Assembly (NCBI GenBank): GCA_913055655.1
Contig: CAJXKA010000001.1
Span: forward strand, 372,001 to 436,000
From: an uncultured Oceanospirillales bacterium
GTDB taxonomy: Bacteria > Pseudomonadota > Gammaproteobacteria > Xanthomonadales > SZUA-36
Direction of reading: 5' to 3'
DNA length: 64,000 nucleotides
Positions 44,678 through 53,250 of this stretch are shown piece by piece. The notes beneath the pieces are model-generated. The model saw only the letters and a list, made by a program, of their open reading frames with translations, did no database searches and had not been told where the DNA came from. Both the position numbers and the translations under genes were made by a program. Position 1 is the stretch's first letter; every line of letters begins with the position of its first letter.

Positions 44678-46438
44678 TTACTCGGCCAGTGATGCGTTGC
44701 GAATGGCCTTGAACTCGTTGCCGACGTTCCATTCCGGCCACTGGTCGCTGTCGGCAACGTTCGCGCCGATGCGGAAGAACAGCTGCAGGTCTTCCACCGC
44801 CGAATCGATATTCCAGTCGTCGATGATCTCGTCGGCCACGCCGTGATAGCGCTCGGCGCGGTAGGTGGCCTTGTACTCGGCAATCGCCTCGTTACTGACC
44901 TCGCGACCGACGGTGCCGCCCTTGGCGTACAGGATCGGCACCCCTTTCTTGGCGAAGTTGAAGTGGTCTGAGCGGTAGTAGTAACCCGCTTCGGGGGTCG
45001 CCTCGGGCGTCAGGGTACGGCCAAAGTGCCGGGCCTCGGTGGCTAGCACGTCTTCCATTTCCGAGCCACCGAAACCGACGACCTCGATGTCATTGACCAG
45101 CCCGGCGAAGTTCAGCACGTCCATGTTGATGCCGGCGACGGTCTGGTTCATCGGCCACGCGGGCTTGGCCGCGTAGGCCTTGGAACCCAGCAGACCGGAT
45201 TCCTCGGCGGTGACCGCCAGGAAGCCGACGGTGCGCTCCGGCGCCTGTGGCAGTGCCTTGAAGGCCTTCGCCACCTCGAGCAGCCCGGCGGTGCCGCTGG
45301 CGTTGTCCTCGGCACCGTTGTAGATGAAGTCACCCTCGGCGCCGTCTTCATGCGGCATGACGCCCAGGTGGTCCCAGTGGCCCATGTAGATAAACATTTC
45401 CTCGGGCCGCGCCGAGCCGGGGATGACCGCGCCGATGTTGTACGACTCGGCGTGCTCCAGGGTGTTGCGGATCGGCGCCGTGGCCGTCAGTGCCAATGGT
45501 TCCGGCGTGACCGAAGCTTCGGCCGCGGCCGCGGTCATGGCGGCCAGGTCCTTGCCGGCAGCGGCGAAGATCTCCTGCGCCACATCGTGGCGGAGCCAGC
45601 CTTCAAGGGCCAGGTTGCCGGCGTTGCCGTCGGCGCTGGCCAGGTGGAACTGCGGCCCGGTCCAACTGCCTTCAACCACGTTCCAGCCGTACGAGGCCGG
45701 CTCGGTCTGGTGCACGATCAGCGCGCCCGCGGCGCCCTGTCGCGCCGCCTCTTCGTACTTGTAGGTCCAGCGCCCGTAGTAGGTCATCTTGTTGCCGTTG
45801 AACAGGTCGGGGTCGCCGCTGGCGTAGCCGGGATCGTTGACCAGCACCACGACCGTCTTGCCGGCCACGTCCAGGCCCTCGTAGTCGTTCCAGTCGTACT
45901 CGGGGGCGACGATGCCATAGCCCGCCCAGACCAGTTCACTGGCCTCGATGCCGGTTTCCTCCTGCACGCGCGAAGTGCCGAATACGGCATCGGCGCCATA
46001 GGCGTATTCCACGGTGGTCCCGTCCGGGGCGGTAATCGTCAGCGCGGTGTTCGCGTCGGCCTCGATGGAGACCAGCGGTACCGGCTGGCGGTAGCTGTCG
46101 CCGAACATGGGTTCCAGGCCGAGTGCCTCGAACTCACGCTCAAGGTAGTCGAGCGTCAGGCGCTCGCCATCGGACATCGGCGCGCGACCGCCGAACTCGT
46201 CGGAGGCCAGTGTGCGGATGTGGGCCATCAGGCTGTCGCCGTCGATGGCCGCCTGGGCGGTGTCAATGGCAGTCGTCTCAACGCCGGCAGTTTCGTCCTG
46301 CGTGGTGGCCAGTTCAGCCGGTGCGGCCGCGGCGTCCTGCACGGATTCGTCGTTGCCGGTTTCCGGTGCCGGACGGTCGCAGGCGCCCAGCGCCAGGCTC
46401 GCGATGACCAGGTATAGAGGGGATCGGTTGATGTTCAA
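44678..46438 (-). CDS. Lipoprotein M28-family metallopeptidase with PA domain
   Basis: Envelope-anchored zinc aminopeptidase-like protein, 586 residues. The lipobox LGAC (Cys20) shows membrane anchoring; an acidic, Thr/Ala-rich linker follows. The middle PA domain holds AARQGAAGALIVHQ. Di-zinc ligands of M28 are seen in order: GHWDHLG (His), GAEDNASGTAGL (Asp), AEESGLLGS (catalytic Glu and ligand), MDVLN (Asp) and RSDHFNFAKKGVP (His). It is similar to large M28 peptidases of marine gammaproteobacteria. It is the last gene after murB, 22 bases downstream of it. Confidence 0.9.
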   Translation of the reverse strand: MNINRSPLYLVIASLALGACDRPAPETGNDESVQDAAAAPAELATTQDETAGVETTAIDTAQAAIDGDSLMAHIRTLASDEFGGRAPMSDGERLTLDYLEREFEALGLEPMFGDSYRQPVPLVSIEADANTALTITAPDGTTVEYAYGADAVFGTSRVQEETGIEASELVWAGYGIVAPEYDWNDYEGLDVAGKTVVVLVNDPGYASGDPDLFNGNKMTYYGRWTYKYEEAARQGAAGALIVHQTEPASYGWNVVEGSWTGPQFHLASADGNAGNLALEGWLRHDVAQEIFAAAGKDLAAMTAAAAEASVTPEPLALTATAPIRNTLEHAESYNIGAVIPGSARPEEMFIYMGHWDHLGVMPHEDGAEGDFIYNGAEDNASGTAGLLEVAKAFKALPQAPERTVGFLAVTAEESGLLGSKAYAAKPAWPMNQTVAGINMDVLNFAGLVNDIEVVGFGGSEMEDVLATEARHFGRTLTPEATPEAGYYYRSDHFNFAKKGVPILYAKGGTVGREVSNEAIAEYKATYRAERYHGVADEIIDDWNIDSAVEDLQLFFRIGANVADSDQWPEWNVGNEFKAIRNASLAE

Positions 46439-46460
46439 GTCGGTCTCCGTCGTGTGGGTT

Positions 46461-47495
46461 TCAGTCGTGTTGTCGGGGGAATTCTACAATTCGCGGCTCG
46501 TTTTCCAGAACCACGCCGAACGTTTCGGCCACGCTGTCGCGCACCCGCCAGGCCAGTTCGACCAGTTCGCGGCCGGACGCGGCACCGTGGTTGACCAGCA
46601 CCAGCGCATGCTTTTCCGAGATGCCGGCGTCGCCGTCGCGGTGACCTTTCCAGCCGCAGTGCTCGATCATCCAGCCGGCGCTGAGCTTGGCCCGGCCATC
46701 ACCCGCCGGGTAGACCGGCAGGCCGTCGAACCGGGTTCGCAGGTCGTCGGCCAGGCCGGCGTCCACCACCGGGTTACGGAAAAAACTGCCCGCATTGCCG
46801 ATCGTGGCGGGGTCCGGCAGCTTGGCGCGCCGCACACGGATGACGGCGTCACTGACATCCCGCGCGGTCGGTTGGTCGACACTGGCATCGGCCAGCGCGG
46901 CCGCCAGGCCCGGGTAGTCGAGGCGCGGTGTCAATCGCCGTGACAGCCGCAGGCGGATGGCGGTGACCAGGTAGCGGTCGGGCTCGCCGGTCTTGAAGTG
47001 GCTGTCGCGATAGCCGAAGCGGCATTCGTCGGCGGTGAAGCGGCGGAACTGACGGTCGCGCCAGTCCCAGGCGTCCAGGTCGACAAGGTGATCGGCCAGT
47101 TCGACTCCGTAAGCGCCGATGTTCTGCATGGGCGCGGCGCCGGCCAGGCCCGGGATCAGCGACAGGTTTTCCAGGCCGCACAGCCCCTGGTCCAGGCTCC
47201 AGCGAACCAGCCCGTGCCAGGGCTCGCCGCCGGCGGCCTCGATCAACGCATGATCTCCGTCGCCTTCAACCACGCGTCGGCCCCGTAAGCGGTTCAGCAG
47301 CACCGTGCCGGGCACGTCATCGGCGATGAGCACGTTGCTGCCCTCGCCGAGCACCAGGTCCGTGCGCGGATCGAACGCGGTATCCGCGAGTTGTTCCGGC
47401 TGCACCAGTTCGATCATTCCGGCGGCACGGGCATCGACACCCAGCGTGTTCAGCGCTTTCAGTGAGCGCGCGCCATCGATACCGGTTGCGCTCAT
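46461..47495 (-). CDS. murB: UDP-N-acetylenolpyruvoylglucosamine reductase
   Basis: FAD- and NADPH-dependent reduction of UDP-GlcNAc-enolpyruvate to UDP-MurNAc in peptidoglycan synthesis. 344 residues, type I MurB like E. coli (342). FAD segment LGEGSNVLIADD (near residue 50), IPGLAGAAPMQNIGAYG, the proton-donor Ser in IGNAGSFFRNP and the C-terminal ISEKHALVLVNHGAA are visible. Its ATG overlaps the pyrD stop codon (ATGA), so pyrD, murB and the M28 gene are read as one transcript. Confidence 0.95.
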   Translation of the reverse strand: MSATGIDGARSLKALNTLGVDARAAGMIELVQPEQLADTAFDPRTDLVLGEGSNVLIADDVPGTVLLNRLRGRRVVEGDGDHALIEAAGGEPWHGLVRWSLDQGLCGLENLSLIPGLAGAAPMQNIGAYGVELADHLVDLDAWDWRDRQFRRFTADECRFGYRDSHFKTGEPDRYLVTAIRLRLSRRLTPRLDYPGLAAALADASVDQPTARDVSDAVIRVRRAKLPDPATIGNAGSFFRNPVVDAGLADDLRTRFDGLPVYPAGDGRAKLSAGWMIEHCGWKGHRDGDAGISEKHALVLVNHGAASGRELVELAWRVRDSVAETFGVVLENEPRIVEFPRQHD

Positions 47496-48517
47496 GCGCC
47501 GGCTGTTTTCCCGGCGACAGCGCGGGCCGCATCGGCGATCAATGCGGGCCCCTGGTGGACGAACCCGGTGTAGACCTGAACGAGATCGGCGCCGGCATCA
47601 ACCTTGCGGGCGGCATCCGCGCCGCTGGCAACCCCGCCGACGCCGATCAGGGCGATGTCGTCCGGCAGGACTGCGCGCAGCGAGGCGAGGACTTTTGTTG
47701 ATGCCTCGAGAAGGGGCCGACCCGACAGCCCGCCCGTCTCTTCCGCGTTGGGCAGTCCCTGCACACCGTCGCGGCTGATGGTGGTATTGGTCGCGATCAC
47801 CGCGTCCATCCGGTGTCGCGAAACCGCCGCCGCGATTGCCGTGATGGCTTCACTGTCCAGGTCAGGCGCCACCTTCACGGCGATGGGCACCCGCCGGCCG
47901 ACGTCATCGGCCAGGTCCCGTCTGCGATTCGACAGTGCCCGCAGCAGGCGATTCAGCGCTTCCTCGCCCTGCAGGTCTCGCAGCCCCCGCGTGTTCGGCG
48001 AGGAAATGTTCACGGTGATGTAGTCGGCGTGTGCATACACCTTCTCGAAACACGCCAGGTAGTCATCCACCGCCTTTTCGTTCGGGGTATCGAAGTTCTT
48101 GCCGATATTGATGCCCAGGATGCCGTCATAAGTGCGCCGGCTCACCTGCGAAACGAGGTGGTCGACGCCCTTGTTGTTGAACCCCAGGCGATTGATGATG
48201 GCCCCGGCGGACTCGACGCGGAAAATCCGCGGTTTCGGGTTGCCCGGTTGCGGGCGCGGCGTGACGGTGCCGACCTCGATAAATCCGAAACCCAGGTCAC
48301 CCAGCGCATCGATATAGTCACCGTTCTTGTCCAGCCCGGCCGCCAGGCCCACCGCGTTCGGGAATTCCAGCCCCATCACGGTCACCGGCGCCTTGACGCG
48401 TGGGTAAAGACGTCGCCCCACACCCAGCGCGTGCCCGCGCGCGAGCCCTTCCAGCGCTAATTCATGCGCCTTCTCAGCCGGAAGCTGGAACAAAGCCTTA
48501 CGCACCAACCCAAACAC
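47492..48517 (-). CDS. pyrD: Dihydroorotate dehydrogenase, class 2 (quinone-linked)
   Basis: Membrane-associated FMN enzyme oxidising dihydroorotate with quinone, the fourth step of pyrimidine synthesis. I place the start at the GTG at 48517 (MFGLVRKALFQL): AGGAGG is just upstream, and the family begins with this amphipathic helix. The frame to 48559 would begin inside the CCGTCAC tandem repeat. Class 2 marks: FPNAVGLAAGLDKNGDYIDAL, FGFIEVGTVTPRPQPGNP, NRLGFNN and the catalytic Ser in NISSPNTRGLR. 341 residues. Confidence 0.93.
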   Translation of the reverse strand: MFGLVRKALFQLPAEKAHELALEGLARGHALGVGRRLYPRVKAPVTVMGLEFPNAVGLAAGLDKNGDYIDALGDLGFGFIEVGTVTPRPQPGNPKPRIFRVESAGAIINRLGFNNKGVDHLVSQVSRRTYDGILGINIGKNFDTPNEKAVDDYLACFEKVYAHADYITVNISSPNTRGLRDLQGEEALNRLLRALSNRRRDLADDVGRRVPIAVKVAPDLDSEAITAIAAAVSRHRMDAVIATNTTISRDGVQGLPNAEETGGLSGRPLLEASTKVLASLRAVLPDDIALIGVGGVASGADAARKVDAGADLVQVYTGFVHQGPALIADAARAVAGKTAGA

Positions 48518-48550
48518 AACACCTCCTGAAAGCTTTCCGCGTAACGTATT

Positions 48551-48599
48551 ACCCGTCACCCGTCACCCGTCACCCGTCACCCGTCACCCGTCACCCGTC
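48551..48599. repeat. ACCCGTC heptamer tandem repeat
   Basis: Seven exact copies of ACCCGTC (same unit as the CCGTCAC array at 12061-12095, different phase) lie between the aldehyde dehydrogenase stop and the pyrD start. Read on the minus strand, the TGA-containing unit GTGACGG begins five bases after the dehydrogenase stop. Confidence 0.95.
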
Positions 48600-48603
48600 C
48601 CCA

Positions 48604-50121
48604 TCAAAGGTCGAACTTGATCCCCTGCGCCAGCGGCAGCTCAGAACCCCAGTTGATGGTGTTCGTCTGCCGGCGCATGTAGGCCTTCCAGGCATCGGAG
48701 CCGGATTCGCGACCACCGCCGGTCTCTTTCTCACCACCGAAAGCACCGCCGATCTCGGCGCCCGAGGTGCCGATGTTGACGTTGGCGATGCCGCAGTCAG
48801 AACCCGTGGCCGCCAGGAAACGCTCCGCATTGCGGATGTCATTGGTGAAGATCGCCGACGACAGGCCCTGCTTGACGTTGTTCTGCATGGCGATGGCGTC
48901 GTCCAGGTCACTGAACGGGATCACGTAAAGGATCGGTGCGAAAGTCTCGTCCTGGACGATGTCCCAGTCGTTTTCGGCCACGATCAGCGCCGGCTCGACA
49001 AAGAAGCCCGGGCCGTCGATGGCGTTGCCACCAAACAGGACTTCGCCACCGGCCTCGACGGCGGCGGCCACGGCGGCCTCGTAACGGGCGACGCTGGCGG
49101 CGTCGGTCAGCGGGCCCATCAGCGTGGAAGCATCCAGCGGGTCGCCGATGCGGACCTGGCCGTAGGCGTCGGCCAGCACGCCTTTCACTTCGTCAAAAAT
49201 GGAGTCGTGCACGAACAGGCGGCGCGTGGTGGTGCAACGCTGGCCCGCGGTGCCGACGGCGCCGAAGACGATGCCGGGGATGGCCATCTTCAGGTCGGCG
49301 GAAGCGTCCAGGATCAGGGCATTGTTGCCGCCCAGCTCCAGCAGGCTCTTGCCCATGCGCGCGGCGACCCGCTCGCCCACCTGGCGGCCCACCGCGGTGG
49401 AGCCGGTGAACGACATCAGGTCGACGCGGCGGTCATCGACGAAACGCTCGGCCAGCGTGTTGCCGTCTTCGATGAAGCTCAGGAAGATCGGCGGGAAGCC
49501 GCCATCCTCGAGTGCCTTGTTGCAGATGTTCTGCACCGCCACGCAGCACAGCGCGCCCTTCGGCGACGGCTTCCAGACCGTGACGTTGCCGCAGATGGCG
49601 GCGAGGAACGAGTTCCAGGCCCACACCGCCACCGGGAAGTTGAAGGCAGAGATCACGCCGACCACGCCCAGCGGGTGCCATTGCTCGTACATGCGGTGCA
49701 GCGGGCGCTCGGAATGCATGGTGTAGCCGTAGAGCATGCGTGACTGGCCGACCGCGAAGTCGCCGATGTCGATCATCTCCTGCACTTCGCCGTCGCCTTC
49801 CGGCTTGATCTTGCCCATTTCCAGGCTGACCAGGCTGCCCAGGGCATCCTTGTGCTGGCGCAGGGCCTCGGTACACAGGCGGACGGCCTCGCCGCGCTGG
49901 GGTGCCGGCACCTTTCGCCACTCGGCGGCCACTTCGACGGCCTTCGCCATGACTTTTTCGTAGTCGGCTTCGGAGGCCGACCAGACGCGTGCGATGACCT
50001 CGCCGGTGGACGGGTTAATGCTTTCAACCTGGCCGGCGTCGGTGGTGGAAGAAAACTCGGTGTTGCCGAAACAGGCGCCCGGGTTGTCGTCTTTGATGCC
50101 CAGAGAGCGGAGAAAATCCAT
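48604..50121 (-). CDS. ALDH7-type aldehyde dehydrogenase (aminoadipic semialdehyde dehydrogenase-like)
   Basis: NAD-dependent aldehyde dehydrogenase, 505 residues. The catalytic Cys is in [12 protein letters not shown] near residue 300 and the general-base Glu in [11 protein letters not shown] near 265; the cofactor region is [16 protein letters not shown]. The sequence, notably [21 protein letters not shown] and [31 protein letters not shown], fits the ALDH7 group (alpha-aminoadipate semialdehyde/piperideine-6-carboxylate dehydrogenase of lysine breakdown). No other lysine-catabolic gene is in the window. A GATAAT extended -10 lies at 50163-50168 on the minus strand. Confidence 0.9.
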   Translation of the reverse strand: MDFLRSLGIKDDNPGACFGNTEFSSTTDAGQVESINPSTGEVIARVWSASEADYEKVMAKAVEVAAEWRKVPAPQRGEAVRLCTEALRQHKDALGSLVSLEMGKIKPEGDGEVQEMIDIGDFAVGQSRMLYGYTMHSERPLHRMYEQWHPLGVVGVISAFNFPVAVWAWNSFLAAICGNVTVWKPSPKGALCCVAVQNICNKALEDGGFPPIFLSFIEDGNTLAERFVDDRRVDLMSFTGSTAVGRQVGERVAARMGKSLLELGGNNALILDASADLKMAIPGIVFGAVGTAGQRCTTTRRLFVHDSIFDEVKGVLADAYGQVRIGDPLDASTLMGPLTDAASVARYEAAVAAAVEAGGEVLFGGNAIDGPGFFVEPALIVAENDWDIVQDETFAPILYVIPFSDLDDAIAMQNNVKQGLSSAIFTNDIRNAERFLAATGSDCGIANVNIGTSGAEIGGAFGGEKETGGGRESGSDAWKAYMRRQTNTINWGSELPLAQGIKFDL

Positions 50122-50225
50122 GCTGAACTCCCAACGTGTTCATTGATTCAGGTAAGCCGCGCATTATCGCACCCGGGGGAGTCGGGCGTACAGGCACGGC
50201 GGCATTCGAAATAGGGCAATGCCGT

Positions 50226-50253
50226 GGAACTTGGCTCCGGGTTAAGGGTCAGA
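50226..50253 (+). promoter_or_regulatory. Sigma-E type promoter of the rpoE operon
   Basis: GGAACTT (50226-50232) matches the sigma-E -35 exactly, and GTCAGA (50248-50253) is a fair -10 after a 15-base spacer. It lies 140 bases before the rpoE ATG, the place expected for autoregulation. Confidence 0.6.
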
Positions 50254-50394
50254 GCACGCAGCGATTCCTGCGACGTCAGTGAAAACGAAGCCAGAATAGA
50301 GAGGGAGCGCAGCATGATATCCTCGCAAACATTACGGATGGTCCCCCCGGCGCCCGCAGGTGCCGGGAAAGTGGAGCGTTCCGGGGGAGTGCAA

Positions 50395-51033
50395 ATGAGC
50401 GATAAGGCGCGTGCCGGCGAGAGCGGGCGCGATCAGGACGACGGTCAGCGCCTGGGTGAGGCCCAGGTCGACCAGATGCTGGTGGAACGGGTCCAGAAGG
50501 GCGACAAGACCGCCTTCGACCTGTTGATCCGCAAATACCAGCACCGCATCGTCAGCCTGGTGTCACGTTATGTCCCGGATGGCGCGGAAGCGCAGGACGT
50601 GGCCCAGGAGGCGTTCATCAAGGCCTATCGCGCGATCGGGAAGTTTCGCGGTGACAGCGCGTTTTACACCTGGCTGTACCGCATCGCCATCAACACGGCC
50701 AAGAACTGGCTGGTGGCGCGTAACCGCCGGCCGCCGGCCAGTGACATCGACGCTAACGATGCCGAGCAATATGACATGGACAGCCGGTTGAAAGACCGGG
50801 GGACGCCGGAGAACGAGTTGATGCGCGAAGAAGTGGAGCGCACCGTCTACGACGCCATCGCCGAGCTGCCCGAAGACCTGCGCACCGCGATCATGCTGCG
50901 CGAGATCGAGGGCATGAGCTACGAAGAAATCGCGACGACGATGGAATGTCCCATCGGGACGGTGCGTTCGCGGATTTTTCGGGCCCGTGAAGCGATTGAC
51001 GAGAAACTTAAACCCCTGGTTCACGGTCAATAG
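50395..51033 (+). CDS. rpoE: RNA polymerase sigma-E factor (AlgU-like)
   Basis: Extracytoplasmic-function sigma factor for envelope stress. The start at 50395 follows GGGGGAG by six bases; the longer frame upstream has no site and runs through the promoter. Sigma2 region: VERVQKGDKTAFDLLIRKYQHRIVSLVSRY-V, AEAQDVAQEAFIKAYRAI, FRGDSAFYTWLYRIAINTAKNWL. Sigma4 region: LPEDLRTAIMLREIEGMSYEEIATTMECPIGTVRSRIFRARE. 212 residues, about 20 longer than E. coli at the N-terminus. Followed by rseA, rseB, rseC and degP. Confidence 0.97.
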   Translation: MSDKARAGESGRDQDDGQRLGEAQVDQMLVERVQKGDKTAFDLLIRKYQHRIVSLVSRYVPDGAEAQDVAQEAFIKAYRAIGKFRGDSAFYTWLYRIAINTAKNWLVARNRRPPASDIDANDAEQYDMDSRLKDRGTPENELMREEVERTVYDAIAELPEDLRTAIMLREIEGMSYEEIATTMECPIGTVRSRIFRAREAIDEKLKPLVHGQ

Positions 51034-51084
51034 CACCGGGGACATTCAATACATGACCACCCACGAGGCACGGGTAAGGCACAC

Positions 51085-51735
51085 ATGAACAAGGAAACAC
51101 TTGAACACCTCTCCAGCCTGATGGACGGTGAAATGTCGCAGGATACCGCGATGTTCGTCGCCCGCAGGATGGGTTCGGACCCGCAACTGGGCCTGGCCTG
51201 GGAACGGTATCACCTGATCCGGGACTGCATGCGAAAGCCCGGCGACGAGCTGGCGCTATGCCGCCTGACCATCGACCTGGACCGGCTTGACGACGAAGCC
51301 GGCGAGGCTGACATGGTCGCCGGTGCTGCGACGCGTGGCCGCGCGGCCTGGCTGAAGCCGGTGTCCGGTTTCGCCATCGCCGCCTCGGTGGCCGTTGTCG
51401 CCGTACTGCTGACGCTGGACGGCGTCACCCCGGGGCCTGTCACCGAAGGTGAGCCTGCACGTCCGTTTGCCAGCCCAAACCCGATCAATGCGGTGCCGGC
51501 GACCCAGCCGGCCTCGTTTAGTGGCCAGGCCGAGGCACGTCAGCGCCTGAACGGCTACCTGCTGCGGCATAACCGCGCCGCGGGCGCCGTGGGCCGGCAG
51601 GGTTTCGTTTCATACGTCCCGATCGTCACATCCCCGTCCCTGCAGCAGGCCGGGGACGCTGAAGCGCTGGTTGCAGAAGGTGATGAGAACACCGCCGAAA
51701 CGGTGGCGGAATCGCCGCAAACGCCCCGGAATTGA
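51085..51735 (+). CDS. rseA: Anti-sigma-E factor RseA/MucA
   Basis: Inner-membrane protein that binds sigma-E. The cytoplasmic N-domain (residues 1-75; LEHLSSLMDGEMSQDTAMFVARRMGSD-x-LGLAWERYHLIRD) is the standard RseA N-terminus. One transmembrane helix follows at about 91-111 (FAIAASVAVVAVLLTL), then a periplasmic domain with the C-terminal RLNGYLLRHNRAA and FVSYVPIVT segments that MucA-type proteins use for RseB. 216 residues. Confidence 0.93.
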   Translation: MNKETLEHLSSLMDGEMSQDTAMFVARRMGSDPQLGLAWERYHLIRDCMRKPGDELALCRLTIDLDRLDDEAGEADMVAGAATRGRAAWLKPVSGFAIAASVAVVAVLLTLDGVTPGPVTEGEPARPFASPNPINAVPATQPASFSGQAEARQRLNGYLLRHNRAAGAVGRQGFVSYVPIVTSPSLQQAGDAEALVAEGDENTAETVAESPQTPRN

Positions 51736-51740
51736 ATGCC

Positions 51741-52736
51741 GTGAACCTGACTGGTCGTCCCCTGGCGTTGCTGGCGGCGTTGTTGCTGGCGTCACCCGCG
51801 GTTGCCAGCCCGCCTGACGCGGGCAACCAGTACGAGCAGGCGCGCGCCTGGATTGAGCGCATGGCCGCGGCCATGCGGGATATGAGTTACCAGGGCACGT
51901 TCGTTTATGTACGCGGCGATGAAATTGAAACCATGCGCATCACGCATGTGAATGATTCAGGCGTGATTCGCGAGCGGCTGTATGCTGTTTCCGGCCCGCC
52001 CCGCGAAGTGATCCGGGATTCATCGGGTGTTCGCTGCTCGATCGGGGGGGAAGATGCAGGTATCAAGAGTGCCATGGCCGCCGGGTCCATGTTTCCGGAG
52101 TTCGCCGTGGAGGCATTTTCCGGGGCGCGTACGCTTTACCGCTTTGAAATGGGCAAGCACGGTCGCGTAGCGGGACGGCCAGGGCAGCAGGTCAGGATCG
52201 TGCCCCGGGATGACTTCCGTTACGGTTACGACCTCTGGATGGAGAAAGAAACCGGCCTGCTGTTGCGATGGGTGCTCTTTGACGAAGACCAGAAAATGCT
52301 CGCCAAGCTGGTATTCACCGAGCTCACCACTGGCGACCAGGTGGATCGCACCGAGCTGGAAACGGATGCGGAAAGCAGTGAGTTCATCAACCTCGGCCAG
52401 GCGGTCGATGCCGCTGCAAGCGTGTCGAGGCCGCTGGTTGATCCCAGGCCCAATGGCCTGCCCCCGGGTTTCCGGCTGGCGGGGCACACCCTGGAGTCTG
52501 GAGAATCCGGGGAGCTTGAGCACTGGCTCTACAGCGACGGTCTCGCAACCGTCTCGGTCTATGTCGAGACCTGGGCCGCGGGGCGTGAAGCGGTTGAAGG
52601 CACCAGCCGGATGGGCACCACCAATGCCTGGGCCAAGCGGGCCGGGTCAAGGATGGTGACCGCGATAGGCGAAGTGCCGCCCGTGACCGTCAAGCGCGTG
52701 GGGACCGCATTTGTAAACCTGCCGGGCGCGCCGTGA
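51741..52736 (+). CDS. rseB: Sigma-E regulator RseB/MucB
   Basis: Periplasmic protein that binds RseA and shields it from proteolysis, sensing lipid/LPS signals. I prefer the GTG at 51741 (then NLTGRPLALLAALLLASPAVASPP, a signal peptide) over the TTG at 51732, which overlaps the rseA stop. The MucB N-domain is seen in MRDMSYQGTFVYVRGDEIETMRITH and YDLWMEKETGLLLRWVLFDE; the C-domain in GLPPGFRLAGHTLE and YSDGLATVSVYVE. 331 residues. Confidence 0.92.
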   Translation: MNLTGRPLALLAALLLASPAVASPPDAGNQYEQARAWIERMAAAMRDMSYQGTFVYVRGDEIETMRITHVNDSGVIRERLYAVSGPPREVIRDSSGVRCSIGGEDAGIKSAMAAGSMFPEFAVEAFSGARTLYRFEMGKHGRVAGRPGQQVRIVPRDDFRYGYDLWMEKETGLLLRWVLFDEDQKMLAKLVFTELTTGDQVDRTELETDAESSEFINLGQAVDAAASVSRPLVDPRPNGLPPGFRLAGHTLESGESGELEHWLYSDGLATVSVYVETWAAGREAVEGTSRMGTTNAWAKRAGSRMVTAIGEVPPVTVKRVGTAFVNLPGAP

Positions 52737-53212
52737 TCGAGCAACAGGGGCGCGTTGTCAGCACCCGTGGAGGCAGGGCGGTCGTTCGCCTCGGTGGGCA
52801 ATCCGGGTGTCCCGCCTGTGACGCCGGCAAGGGCTGTGGTGCTGGTGTTTTCGGTCGACTACTCAAGCGCGACCCGGTCGAACTCGAAATCGCGAACCCG
52901 GGCGGCGTTCGCCCGGGTGACGCCGTGTCCCTGGGGATTCCCGAGAACCGGTTCCTTTTTGTGACCACCTGGTTGTTCACGCTGCCGTTACTGGCCGGGC
53001 TGGCCGGCGCACTGGGCGTTTCCGCGTGGCTGCCAGATACGTTGTCAACGGGTTGGCGCGACGGCCTGACCGCCCTGGGCGCCGTGCTCGCCGCCGCGTT
53101 GGCATGGCGGATTGCCCATTCAAGGTTGCCCCGACAGGTGGCGTCCCTGGGCATTGAAATGAAGACTTCGACCCCTGCAATGCTTGATTGCAGGCCAGTC
53201 GACCACCATTGA
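52733..53212 (+). CDS. rseC: RseC/MucC sigma-E pathway membrane protein
   Basis: A 159-residue inner-membrane protein with a GTG start that overlaps the rseB stop (GTGA). The N-terminal domain carries the RseC cysteine cluster CPACDAGKGCGAG; two transmembrane helices follow (about residues 75-95 and 108-125). RseC modulates sigma-E and supports redox-linked cofactor proteins; the exact role is not settled. The C-terminal ~30 residues are less conserved. Confidence 0.9.
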   Translation: MIEQQGRVVSTRGGRAVVRLGGQSGCPACDAGKGCGAGVFGRLLKRDPVELEIANPGGVRPGDAVSLGIPENRFLFVTTWLFTLPLLAGLAGALGVSAWLPDTLSTGWRDGLTALGAVLAAALAWRIAHSRLPRQVASLGIEMKTSTPAMLDCRPVDHH

Positions 53213-53250
53213 GAAAGCAATACCATTTATCCATCACGAAGAGGTCAAAC

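Noticed and set aside
50224-50394. Longer N-terminus for rpoE
   Set aside because: It would start inside the sigma-E promoter and lacks a ribosome site; the ATG at 50395 has one and matches the family start.
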